A DNA stretch of 15,020 bases from DAOUFU01 sp034429275. Its GTDB lineage: Bacteria > Chloroflexota > Anaerolineae > Aggregatilineales > Aggregatilineaceae. This document shows positions 1 to 6,916 of the stretch, one piece after another. Every line of letters starts with the position of its first letter. Position 1 is the first letter of the stretch. Position numbers and translations under genes: made by a program. The stretch is taken from NCBI GenBank assembly GCA_034429275.1, contig DAOUFU010000070.1:1-15020 (forward strand), read 5' to 3'. Below the pieces are notes generated by a model. The model did not search any database and was not told the origin of the DNA. It saw only the letters and a list, made by a program, of their open reading frames with translations.

Positions 1-23
1 GCATGAGACTGTGGGGGTTGCCC

Positions 24-172
24 GGCCTCACCCCCGCGCGGCCAAAACCGGGCCGCGCCGCCCCCTCTCCCAAAATTTTCGGAGAGGGGGCAGACCAAGC
101 GCCTCCCAAGAGGCGCGCAGGTCGGGGGTGAGGCCGGACTCTCGCGGATCACGTGTTTTGATGCAATTACCC
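24..172 (-). repeat. Structured interspersed repeat, copy 1 (inverted)
   Basis: This 149 bp element is the reverse complement of the element at 2011-2159. Outer arms GGCCTCACCCCC (24-35) and GGGGGTGAGGCC (124-135) are perfect inverted repeats. Inside are a hairpin with arms GCGCGGCC (36-43) and GGCCGCGC (51-58), a near-perfect 32 bp palindrome at 60-91 with one mismatch at its AAAATTTT centre, and a hairpin at 93-123 (GACC + GCGCCTC paired with GAGGCGC + GGTC). A conserved tail at 136-172 has no obvious structure and contains the reverse complement of GGGTAATTGCATCAAAACAC. Open frames across it are repeat-derived. Family identity (MITE, REP-like or RNA) is unknown. Confidence 0.85.
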
Positions 173-225
173 TGATTTCGCCCCCAATCTGGAATGCCCC
201 CTTTAACGTTTTGCGCACCAAGACG

Positions 226-234
226 TGATATACT
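226..234 (+). promoter_or_regulatory. Extended -10 promoter for the HTH-CHAD gene
   Basis: TGATATACT fits an extended -10 element (TGn followed by TATACT, 229-234). No good -35 lies at 16-18 bp, as is common for extended -10 promoters. It predicts a start near 241 and a leader of about 50 nt before the ATG at 292, with AAGGAG at 277-282. Assigned by motif only. Confidence 0.5.
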
Positions 235-291
235 GGGCTTGTCTTTTCCCGGCCTGCGACCACTCGCTGCACAGCCAAGGAGTAGTCCCGC

Positions 292-1599
292 ATGACCATT
301 CAGATCGATGCGCATGAGACCGAGGTATTGAACAGCTACCGTGCCCAGGGCACGATGCCCCAGGCACGCCACGCGGCGGTGATCCTTCTGAGCGCCGAGG
401 GGCGAACCGTGTCGCAGATCGGCGCGGCGGTTCAGCTCAGCAAAAGCCGGATCTACAGCATCCGGCGCACCTGGCGCGAAAAGGGCCTGGCCATGTTCGA
501 CGAGTTCGAAGAGTCCGACGATTCCGCCGGTTCCGCGCAGTCTGCGCCGGGCGGCAGACCGGAACTGTGGCAGGACGACGAAGCGCTGATCGAGCCGCCG
601 CACGCCGTCCAGCCGGGTGTGCTGGAGCCGCGCCTGCCGCTGACCCTGGCCGAGAGTGTGGGCATCGTCCCCGATGATCCCATGAGCGAGGCCGCGCGCA
701 AGGTGCTGCTGTTCCACTTCGAGCGTATGCTATTCCACGAGCCGGGCAGCCGCACCGGGGAAGACATCGAGTCGGTGCACGATATGCGCGTGGCCACTCG
801 CCGCATGCGCAGCGCCTTGAGGCTGTGCCGCCCGTTCTTTGAACCGGACGCCCTGCGCCGCCATACCGCCCGGCTGCGCAAAACCGCGCAGGTCTTGGGA
901 GCCGTACGCGATCTCGACGTGTTGATCGACAAGGCGAACCTCTTCGCCGCCGAACACGACCCCGCGCTCGATCTCTCGCCGCTGCTGGACCAGTGGGAAC
1001 GTGAGCGAATCGAGGCGCGCGAAAGACTGGTCCGCCTGCTGGACAGCCGCAAATTCGCCCGGTTCGTCGAGAAATTCCACGCGTTCCTGACCACGCCGGG
1101 CGCGGGTGCGCGCCCCCTGCCCGCCGACGGCGCACCCGCTGCCTACCAGGTGCGGCACATCGTCCCGCGCCTGATCTACGCGCATTACGAACAGGTCCGC
1201 GCCTTCGAGCCGGTGCTCGACGGGGCGTCGGTCGAGACTCTGCACGCGCTGCGCATCGAGTTTAAGCGGCTGCGCTACGCGCTCGAATTTTTCCGCGAAG
1301 TGCTGGGGCCAGAAGCCAAAGCGGTGATCAGCGTGGTCAAAACCGCCCAGGATCACCTGGGCGACCTGCACGACGCGGCAGTAGGCGAGGCTCTGCTCGC
1401 GTCGCTGCTCGACTCTTACAACAGGGAATTCAGCGGGGTGCCGGTTTTCATGCGGCCCGATATCAGCGGCGTTGCTGCCTATGCGGAGCACGTCCGCGCC
1501 GAGCGCGCCCGGTTGATCGAAACCTTCCCGCAGGTGTGGGCCGCCTTCATGGACGAGGATACCCGGCGCAACCTGGCGCTGGCGGTCGCGGTGTTGTAG
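292..1599 (+). CDS. HTH and CHAD domain fusion protein
   Basis: The 435-residue protein starts at ATG 292, nine bases after AAGGAG. Residues ~10-65 look like a homeodomain-like helix-turn-helix of the kind found at the N terminus of IS630-type transposases: VSQIGAAVQLSKSRIYSIRR gives the two helices. An acidic linker (~70-120) follows. Residues ~130-430 form a CHAD domain (conserved histidine alpha-helical domain). Its two half-repeats carry the typical basic, His-containing motifs: VHDMRVATRRMR (H163) and LHALRIEFKRLRY (H318), then QDHLGDLHD (H355, H360). CHAD domains are known to bind inorganic polyphosphate through these His/Arg/Lys surfaces. The HTH suggests nucleic-acid binding, so a polyphosphate-linked regulator or granule-nucleoid linker is possible, but that role is inferred. 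No transposase catalytic DDE domain is present. The gene appears monocistronic, flanked by repeats. Confidence 0.88.
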   Translation: MTIQIDAHETEVLNSYRAQGTMPQARHAAVILLSAEGRTVSQIGAAVQLSKSRIYSIRRTWREKGLAMFDEFEESDDSAGSAQSAPGGRPELWQDDEALIEPPHAVQPGVLEPRLPLTLAESVGIVPDDPMSEAARKVLLFHFERMLFHEPGSRTGEDIESVHDMRVATRRMRSALRLCRPFFEPDALRRHTARLRKTAQVLGAVRDLDVLIDKANLFAAEHDPALDLSPLLDQWERERIEARERLVRLLDSRKFARFVEKFHAFLTTPGAGARPLPADGAPAAYQVRHIVPRLIYAHYEQVRAFEPVLDGASVETLHALRIEFKRLRYALEFFREVLGPEAKAVISVVKTAQDHLGDLHDAAVGEALLASLLDSYNREFSGVPVFMRPDISGVAAYAEHVRAERARLIETFPQVWAAFMDEDTRRNLALAVAVL

Positions 1600-1622
1600 C
1601 GCACCGGGCCTGAAAACAGTGA

Positions 1623-1732
1623 CAGGCGAGACAAAATTGCCAGGATTTTTTCAGGGTTTCCTTACCACTCGCCGGGAGGTACTCGCCTGCCGGTTTACCA
1701 GAGTCCCTGATCCGATCCATTTGTCTCGCCTG
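1623..1732. repeat. ~110 bp imperfect palindrome downstream of the CHAD gene
   Basis: CAGGCGAGACAAA (1623-1635) and TTTGTCTCGCCTG (1720-1732) are perfect 13 bp inverted arms. A second nested pair, TCAGGG (1651-1656) and CCCTGA (1705-1710), lies inside, and the middle repeats CTCGCC. It starts 24 bp after the CHAD stop codon. It could be a MITE-like remnant or a structured 3' UTR. It has no poly-T tract, so it is not a classic intrinsic terminator. Confidence 0.6.
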
Positions 1733-1904
1733 GAGCTCACCCTGATCATAGCATGAAAAGTGTAAAGAGATCAATGCAGGTAAACGGAAATTCGGCGTGA
1801 GATGGAGTTGAGGAAATTCATCACACGCTGCCGGGTGCGAACGAAGGTTGACAGGCCCCGCCGGGGGTGATGATCTGTGAGCAAATAACCGGCTGCTGAC
1901 CCGT
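1733..1904. other. Intergenic stretch without a recognised feature
   Basis: I see no credible gene, promoter or RNA in this stretch. Codon use in the open frames does not resemble the neighbours and no ribosome binding site precedes any start. It separates the 1623-1732 palindrome from the repeat block that begins near 1905. Confidence 0.5.
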
Positions 1905-2010
1905 GAGAGTCCGGCCTCACCCGCATATCCGATCAAATTGCCAGAGATCATCAAGACCGGGCGATGCGCCAACCGAAACAGGCCTTTGGGTGCGTTCACC
2001 CTGACCCGAA
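1905..2010 (+). repeat. Internally deleted copy of the interspersed repeat
   Basis: GAGAGTCCGGCCTCACCC (from 1905) matches the left shoulder of the complete copy at 2040-2057. Here it runs straight into a 23 bp block (1921-1943) that is identical to 2173-2195, just to the right of the complete copy. All hairpins between those points are missing. The following bases (~1944-2006) resemble the right flank of the third copy (5800-5866), sharing CATCA, CGATGCGC, GAAACAG and TGCGTT words. This is best read as a copy that lost its palindromic core. Confidence 0.65.
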
Positions 2011-2159
2011 GGGTAATTGCATCAAAACACGTGATCCGCGAGAGTCCGGCCTCACCCCCGACCTGCGCGCCTCTCGCGAGGCGCTTGGTCTGCCCCCTCT
2101 CCGAAAATTTTCGGAGAGGGGGCGAAGCGGCCCGGTTTTGGCCGCGCGGGGGTGAGGCC
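2011..2159 (+). repeat. Structured interspersed repeat, copy 2
   Basis: This 149 bp copy begins with GGGTAATTGCATCAAAACAC. Outer arms are GGCCTCACCCCC (2048-2059) and GGGGGTGAGGCC (2148-2159). Enclosed are hairpin 1 at 2060-2090 (GACC and GCGCCTC pairing with GAGGCGC and GGTC, tetraloop TCGC), a perfect 32 bp palindrome at 2092-2123 centred on AAAATTTT, and hairpin 3 (GCGGCC 2127-2132, loop CGGTTTT, GGCCGC 2140-2145). Short open frames across it encode arginine-rich peptides with no ribosome binding site, so I treat it as non-coding. Confidence 0.88.
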
Positions 2160-2246
2160 AGTCATCTGCCGCCCGCATATCCGATCAAATTGCCAACGTG
2201 CATCACGGCCAGGCGATGCCCCATCGCCAGCCAATCCCGCCTGAGT

Positions 2247-2252
2247 TATAAT
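2247..2252 (+). promoter_or_regulatory. -10 box TATAAT implying a leaderless mRNA
   Basis: A consensus TATAAT ends six bases before the ATG at 2259. Transcription would therefore begin at or next to the start codon, giving a leaderless message. No Shine-Dalgarno sequence precedes the ATG. No strong -35 is seen. Position and motif are direct observations; leaderless translation is inferred. Confidence 0.5.
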
Positions 2253-2258
2253 GCGCGC

Positions 2259-2708
2259 ATGAACCCACCCACGATTTCCCCCACCCCCAACCGCCGCGAA
2301 CCGCGCCGCCCCTGGCTGCTGTGGACTCTGGCCGCGGTGGTGAGCGGGCTGGCCCTGGTCAACGCGGCGCTGGCGTGGGATCACCTGCGGCACGCGGGCC
2401 ATTACCGCGACCTCGGCGTGAGCTATCCGCCGGAACTGCGCGCGCTGCTGGCGATGGCGTGGTGCGCGCTGCTGGCCGCGCTGGCGGTCGGCCTGTTCCG
2501 GCGCAAACGCTGGGCGCGGCGCTGGATTTTGGTCATTTTGAGCAACTATGGCGCGTTTGGTGTGTTATGGCTTGTGATATTTGCGCAGTCCGACTACAGC
2601 CGGGGCCGGATCGGCTTCCAGGCTGCGCTGACGGCGCTGCTGCTGGTCATCCTGGCCTGGATGCTGCGCTGGCGGCGGCTGCGCGCGCTGTTTGAGCGCC
2701 CAGCGTGA
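2259..2708 (+). CDS. Small four-helix membrane protein, function unknown
   Basis: The protein has 149 residues from ATG 2259. The open frame continues upstream to 1938, but that extension runs through repeat DNA and lacks a ribosome binding site, so it is rejected. A Pro/Arg-rich N terminus is followed by four predicted membrane segments: WLLWTLAAVVSGLALVNAAL, LRALLAMAWCALLAALAVGL, WILVILSNYGAFGVLWLVIF and FQAALTALLLVILAWML. Loops between TM2 and TM3 and the C terminus are Arg-rich, which suggests a cytoplasmic side. I do not recognise the family. Its stop overlaps a possible GTG start (2705) of the following carboxyltransferase frame, and the two genes are probably co-transcribed. The tight spacing alone does not establish a functional link to the carboxylase. 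Confidence 0.72.
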   Translation: MNPPTISPTPNRREPRRPWLLWTLAAVVSGLALVNAALAWDHLRHAGHYRDLGVSYPPELRALLAMAWCALLAALAVGLFRRKRWARRWILVILSNYGAFGVLWLVIFAQSDYSRGRIGFQAALTALLLVILAWMLRWRRLRALFERPA

Positions 2709-2761
2709 GCACTCACCCAACGACCGCACATTCCAACCCAGAAAAGCGGAGAGCGAACTCT

Positions 2762-4321
2762 ATGGCACACCACGACCCCAAGCTGGAACACCTCCAGGCG
2801 ATGCGCCTGAAAAGCCTGGAAGGCGGCGGCCCCAAGCGTATCGAAAAGCAGCACCAGGGCGGCAAACTGACCGCCCGCGAACGGCTTGACCTGCTGCTCG
2901 ATCCGGGCAGCTTCCGCGAAGTGGATGCTTTTGTCGTCTCGCGCGATTACCGCCCCGGCCAGGATTCGCCGGACAAGCAAGCGCTGGGCGATGGCGTGGT
3001 GACCGGCTGGGGAACCATCAACGGGCGGCTGGTGTATGTCTACGCGCAGGACTTCACCGTGCAGGGTGGCTCGCTCAGCGAGGCCCACACCGCCAAAATT
3101 TGCAAAATCATGGATATGGCGATGAAAAACGGCGCGCCCCTGGTCGGCCTGAACGATTCCGGCGGCGCGCGCATTCAGGAAGGCGTGCTCAGCCTGGGCG
3201 GTGTGGCCGATATTTTCCTGCTCAACACCCTGGCGAGCGGTGTCATCCCCCAGCTTGCCGTGATCATGGGGCCGTGCGCGGGCGGAGCAGTCTACAGCCC
3301 GGCACTGATGGACTTCATCTTCATGGTCAAGGATACGTCCTACATGTTCGTCACCGGGCCGGATGTCGTCCGCGCGGTGACGCACGAGGATGTGAGCTTC
3401 GAGGAACTGGGCGGCGCGATGGTTCACAATTCGGTGAGCGGGGTCAGCCACGTGGCGGCCAATACCGAAGAAGACGCGCTGTTTTTGATCCGCGAGGTCC
3501 TCACCTACCTGCCGCAGAACAACATGGAAGACCCGCCCTTCGAGCCGAGCCGCGATGACCCGCTGCGCACCGAAGACGAGCTGAACAGCATCGTGCCGGA
3601 CGATCCCAGCAAGCCGTACGACATCAAGGACGTGATCCGGCTGGTGGTGGACGAAGGCCGCTTTTTCGAGATTCACGAGCATTTTGCCAAGAATATCGTG
3701 GTGGGCTTCGCGCGCATGGGCGGCCACAGCATCGGCATTGTCGCCAACCAACCGGCGGTGCTGGCCGGCGTGCTGGACATCAACGCCAGCGAAAAAGCCG
3801 CGCGCTTCATCCGCTTCTGCGATTCGTTTAACATCCCGATCATCACCTTCGAGGATGTGCCCGGCTTCATGCCCGGCACCGATCAAGAGCACAGCGGCAT
3901 CATCCGCTCCGGCGCAAAGCTGCTGTTCGCCTACTGTGAAGCCACCGTGCCCAAGATCACCATCATCACGCGCAAGGCATACGGCGGCGCGTACTGCGTC
4001 ATGAACTCCAAGCACATCCGCAGCGATCTCAACCTGGCCTGGCCAACGGCGGAGATTGCCGTGATGGGGCCGGACGGCGCGGTGAACATCATCAATCGGC
4101 GCGAGATCAGCGAGGCCGATGACCCGGTCGCGCGCAAGGCTGAACTGGTGCAGGACTACCGCGAGCGCTTCGCCAATCCTTATGTGGCGGCGGCGCGCGG
4201 CTACCTGGACGACGTGATCATGCCCAGCGAGACTCGCCCGCGCTTGATCAACGCCCTGGAGATGCTGCAAAACAAGCGCGACAGCAACCCGGCCAAAAAG
4301 CATGGCAATATCCCGCTGTGA
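2762..4321 (+). CDS. Acyl-CoA carboxylase carboxyltransferase (beta) subunit
   Basis: This biotin-dependent carboxyltransferase moves CO2 from carboxybiotin to an acyl-CoA, probably propionyl- or acetyl-CoA, in the cytoplasm. I chose ATG 2762 (519 residues, normal for PccB-like proteins) because GGAG lies at 2748-2751; a GTG at 2705 would add 19 unlikely residues. The N terminus GGGPKRIEKQHQGGKLTARE is typical. The N-terminal crotonase-like half has LNDSGGARIQEGV and GPCAGGAVYSPAL, with the Gly-Gly oxyanion hole. The C-terminal half has DVPGFMPGTDQEHSGIIRSG and RKAYGGAYCVMNSKH, followed by LAWPTAEIAVMG. The residue after AYGGAY is Cys412, where Streptomyces PccB has Asp and AccB has Ile; this position governs acyl-CoA choice. 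Its partners, biotin carboxylase (7950) and carrier protein (12306), are on the same strand but not adjacent. Confidence 0.95.
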   Translation: MAHHDPKLEHLQAMRLKSLEGGGPKRIEKQHQGGKLTARERLDLLLDPGSFREVDAFVVSRDYRPGQDSPDKQALGDGVVTGWGTINGRLVYVYAQDFTVQGGSLSEAHTAKICKIMDMAMKNGAPLVGLNDSGGARIQEGVLSLGGVADIFLLNTLASGVIPQLAVIMGPCAGGAVYSPALMDFIFMVKDTSYMFVTGPDVVRAVTHEDVSFEELGGAMVHNSVSGVSHVAANTEEDALFLIREVLTYLPQNNMEDPPFEPSRDDPLRTEDELNSIVPDDPSKPYDIKDVIRLVVDEGRFFEIHEHFAKNIVVGFARMGGHSIGIVANQPAVLAGVLDINASEKAARFIRFCDSFNIPIITFEDVPGFMPGTDQEHSGIIRSGAKLLFAYCEATVPKITIITRKAYGGAYCVMNSKHIRSDLNLAWPTAEIAVMGPDGAVNIINRREISEADDPVARKAELVQDYRERFANPYVAAARGYLDDVIMPSETRPRLINALEMLQNKRDSNPAKKHGNIPL

Positions 4322-4346
4322 TGGGTGCAGCCGGAATCGGGCGGCC

Positions 4347-5489
4347 TCAGCCTGCCAGCGTGAACAGGGTCAGCATGATCCACAGCACGCTGTAGCTCAG
4401 CGGGCGGCGGCCCGGCGCGCGCAGGGCCGCATACAGCAGGTGGCCCAGCACCAGCCCGACCATGAAGCGCAGGATGCCCAACAACTGCGTATAGGTGGAA
4501 TAGGGGACAAACAGCATGATGCCCGCGTTGGCGGCGCACAGGCAGGTGTAAAGGTGAACCTTGCCGCGCTGCGCCCGGAATTCGCGCAGGGTGGCGCGCA
4601 GGTCCCACAGCGTGGGCAGAATCACGGCGGGCACGATCACCGCGCCGAGCACGACCATCAGCGCCAGGTCGCCGGATTCGGTGAAGATGCGCCACACGCC
4701 GTTGAACGGGATGATCTCAAAGCCCGTGCGGTCGCGCCCGCCTGATCCGGCGGGAAGCTCGCCCAGCCAGTCCCACAGCGCGATCTGCCACGCCACAAAC
4801 GGCACACCCACCACCACGCCCAGCCGCAGCACCTCTTTCCAGCGGGCGTGCAACACAAAATACAGCCCAAACCCGGCGACAAACAGGCCGGTAGTCTCTT
4901 TGGCCATCATCGCGGCCAGCAGCGCCAGCGCCGTCAACCACCGATTTCCCCGCCCATGCAGCCAGATCGCCACAATGACCAGGCTGTAGGCCAGCGGTTC
5001 GGCGGTGCTGGCCCGCACACCCGCCACCACGCCGAAGAACAGCCCATACACCAGCGCATACCAGCGCGATACCGCCAGTTCGACCAGCAAGCGTTCGAGC
5101 AGGGCCGTGCCGATCACCAGCGCGGTCACGTTGATCACCACGAACGCCGCCGGGATCAGGTCCACCTGGCCGAGCGCCAGCAGCCGCCCCAGCGCAGGCA
5201 GCAGAATGCGCTGGTAGCGGTAGGCGGGCACGTCGATGCACGGCGCGGCGTGGAGGGGATCGCGGGCGATGTAATAGGCGAACTGTCCGTCATAGCCGAT
5301 GTCTTCGCCCTTCGGGCAGCCGATGTCGGGATCGAACCGGCACGACGAATAGCACGACCCGGTGATCACGAAGGCATCGACTGTGTCCCCCGCGTGTTGG
5401 ATCAGCGTGATGCCCAGGTAGATTAGCGTAAAGATCAGCACGACGACCCAGGGAGTCCACAGCCGCCGCCAGCCGGGGAATCGCTCCAT
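4347..5489 (-). CDS. Polytopic membrane protein, GT-C glycosyltransferase-like
   Basis: Translation most likely starts at ATG 5489 (380 residues), preceded by AAAAGGAA about ten bases upstream. The open frame extends to 5777, but that part lies in the interspersed repeat and is not credible. TM1 (WVVVLIFTLIYLGITLI) is followed by an extracytoplasmic segment with DIGYDGQFAYYIARDP and AYRYQRILLPALGRLLALG. This is a signature I associate with GT-C-type, lipid-phosphate-sugar-dependent glycosyltransferases and related integral membrane proteins. About eight or nine further hydrophobic helices follow, ending near the C terminus. Four Cys residues sit in the first loop (CYSSC, GC, PC). The gene converges on the carboxyltransferase with a 25 bp gap. 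Substrate is unknown, and an uncharacterised membrane protein without transferase activity remains possible. Confidence 0.7.
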   Translation of the reverse strand: MERFPGWRRLWTPWVVVLIFTLIYLGITLIQHAGDTVDAFVITGSCYSSCRFDPDIGCPKGEDIGYDGQFAYYIARDPLHAAPCIDVPAYRYQRILLPALGRLLALGQVDLIPAAFVVINVTALVIGTALLERLLVELAVSRWYALVYGLFFGVVAGVRASTAEPLAYSLVIVAIWLHGRGNRWLTALALLAAMMAKETTGLFVAGFGLYFVLHARWKEVLRLGVVVGVPFVAWQIALWDWLGELPAGSGGRDRTGFEIIPFNGVWRIFTESGDLALMVVLGAVIVPAVILPTLWDLRATLREFRAQRGKVHLYTCLCAANAGIMLFVPYSTYTQLLGILRFMVGLVLGHLLYAALRAPGRRPLSYSVLWIMLTLFTLAG

Positions 5490-5532
5490 GATTCGGGCGT
5501 TCCTTTTGCGCTCGATAGACTCAACGCCACTC

Positions 5533-5561
5533 ACCATAGTCGTAAACGGCAAAAAACGCAA
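5533..5561 (-). promoter_or_regulatory. Possible -35/-10 promoter of the GT-C-like gene
   Basis: On the minus strand, TTGCGT (5561-5556) and TATGGT (5538-5533) are separated by 17 bp. It would start transcription about 35 nt before the ATG at 5489. The match to consensus is moderate. Confidence 0.4.
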
Positions 5562-5606
5562 CAGGGTTTGACCGGCGAGGCCATCCGGCGTGATGCGTTC
5601 GCGCCC

Positions 5607-5771
5607 GGGTAATTGCACCAAAACACGTGACTCGCGAGAGTCTGGCCTCACCCCCCACCTTCGCCGCACCCTACGGGCGCGCCCGCAGGGTGCGTTGTCG
5701 GTTGCCCCCCCTCCGAAAATTTTCGGAGAGGGGGCGAAGCGGCCCGGTTTTGGCCGCTTGGGGGTGAGGCC
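5607..5771 (+). repeat. Structured interspersed repeat, copy 3
   Basis: This 165 bp copy starts with GGGTAATTGCACC. The outer arms at 5644-5655 and 5760-5771 are the same GGCCTCACCCCC/GGGGGTGAGGCC as in the other copies. The central palindrome is at 5704-5735 with one mismatch. Hairpin 3 has arms AAGCGGCC (5737-5744) and GGCCGCTT (5752-5759) around CGGTTTT. Hairpin 1 has a different sequence from copies 1 and 2: GCACCCT (5666-5672), self-complementary CGGGCGCGCCCG (5674-5685) and AGGGTGC (5687-5693). The right flank to about 5870 also resembles the sequence around 1921-2006. The rest of the 5490-5968 interval shows no gene. Confidence 0.87.
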
Positions 5772-5968
5772 AGTCATTCACCTCTCATACCCGATCGCAG
5801 GGCCAACGGGCATCAGGGGCAGACGATGCGCGTCAACTGAAACAGCCCTTTTGATGCGTTTGCCCTGCCCTCGCGCCCGCACCAATAGGAAAAAGCGCGC
5901 GGATGCGGTATGCTTGGCGCAGGTAGCCAACACCAGGTGCGCGCAAGAATGGTTGAGGAAAGCACACC

Positions 5969-6916
5969 ATGAGCGACGACCCCACCCAACAGACCCCCGC
6001 CGAGGACAACACGGCTGACGAGACCGGGTCCCACGAGGCGGCGGCGGAGTACGCCGTGCCGGAGCACGCCGTGCCAGAGCACGCCGTATCCCCGGAGCCT
6101 GCCCCTGACGAGATCGCGCCCGCCGCGGCAGTGGAAGAGGAAGCCGTCTCCGAGGAAGCCGTCTCCGAGCAGGCCGCCCCGGAGGAACTCACCTCCGTCG
6201 AGGTCGCCCTCGACATCCCCGGCGAGGCGAAGTTGGGCGAGGTGGAAGCGGTCGAGTCAGAAGCCGGTGAGCCGGAAGCGGTCGAGGCGGAACCCGGCGA
6301 AGAGATAGCCGAGCCGGAAGAGCAACCCGCGCGCCCGGCCCTCGCACCCCGCCACGAAATGCCGCGTACCCCGGATCGCTGGTTGGTGCTCCAGGCATCG
6401 GCGGTGCTGGCGGCGGTCGCCGTGACCAATTACGTGTGCTATGGCGGGTCGAGCGTGCCGCGCTACGGCGAAGCCCCTGTTCCCCAGCCGCCCCGTGATC
6501 CTTCGATCCTGTGCGCGGAGATCATCGCGCGCGGCCCGGCCACCGAATCCCAGGAAGGCGTGCTGCGGCTGGCCGAGCTGGACCTGCGCTTTCGGCAGGT
6601 GGAACAGTCCGAGCGCCAGGTGATCTGGGCTTGGAACGAACCGGCGCGCTGGCTCCAGGTCTATTGGGTGTGGGATTTCTTCCGCCTGCAAAGCCACATC
6701 GCCCTGCGAGTGGGCCTGCCCGCGCCCGGCCACGATCCCGAGTCCGGCTGGGCGGGAACTCTCGCGGCGGTGCGCGCCATCGCGCCGGGTGATACCATCA
6801 GCGTGCGGGTCCAGTCGCCGTGTGGCAACATCCACCAGGTGCACCCGGTCACGGCGGCGGCGGTCGAATGGCAGCCGCCCGCGCCCGCCGCTCCCAGGCG
6901 AGGTCCACACCGATGA
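5969..6916 (+). CDS. Glu/Ala-rich, single-helix membrane-anchored protein, function unknown
   Basis: The 315-residue protein starts at ATG 5969, eight bases after GAGGAA. Residues 1-125 are acidic and low in complexity, with five-residue periodicity (EHAVP, EEAVS) encoded by 15 bp tandem repeats. A basic patch (RHEMPRTPDR) is followed by one hydrophobic segment at ~138-159 (WLVLQASAVLAAVAVTNYV). Residues ~175-300 form a compact-looking domain with SERQVIWAWNEPARWLQVYW and GDTISVRVQSPCGNIHQVHP; it looks rich in beta strands. The basic patch before the helix suggests the acidic tail is cytoplasmic and the C-terminal domain outside. I do not recognise the C-terminal family. The stop overlaps the next ATG (ATGA at 6913-6916), so this gene and the HNH gene are translationally coupled. 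Confidence 0.75.
   Translation: MSDDPTQQTPAEDNTADETGSHEAAAEYAVPEHAVPEHAVSPEPAPDEIAPAAAVEEEAVSEEAVSEQAAPEELTSVEVALDIPGEAKLGEVEAVESEAGEPEAVEAEPGEEIAEPEEQPARPALAPRHEMPRTPDRWLVLQASAVLAAVAVTNYVCYGGSSVPRYGEAPVPQPPRDPSILCAEIIARGPATESQEGVLRLAELDLRFRQVEQSERQVIWAWNEPARWLQVYWVWDFFRLQSHIALRVGLPAPGHDPESGWAGTLAAVRAIAPGDTISVRVQSPCGNIHQVHPVTAAAVEWQPPAPAAPRRGPHR
6047..6091 (+). repeat. 15 bp tandem repeat, three units (last one diverged)
   Basis: Three in-frame units begin at 6047, 6062 and 6077 (GAGCACGCCGTGCCA type), encoding EYAVP, EHAVP and EHAVS. Copy number could vary without a frameshift. Confidence 0.75.
6137..6166 (+). repeat. 15 bp tandem duplication
   Basis: GAGGAAGCCGTCTCC occurs twice in tandem (6137-6151 and 6152-6166), encoding EEAVS twice, and is followed by a diverged partial third unit. 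It lies in the acidic tail of the 5969-6916 gene. Confidence 0.8.

Noticed and set aside
1938..2258. N-terminal extension of the small membrane protein frame, and short Arg-rich frames across 1964-2178
   Set aside because: They translate the palindromic repeat; near-identical peptides arise from the other repeat copies, and there is no ribosome binding site.
2594..4303. Long open frame antisense to the carboxyltransferase
   Set aside because: It is a high-GC shadow frame: His/Asp/Val-rich composition, no family motifs, and the other strand encodes an unmistakable enzyme.
24..5771. CRISPR array
   Set aside because: The repeats are long, palindromic, kilobases apart and in both orientations, with no regular spacers and no cas genes.
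5490..5777. N-terminal extension of the GT-C-like membrane protein
   Set aside because: It runs into repeat copy 3, while ATG 5489 has a good ribosome binding site directly before the first membrane helix.
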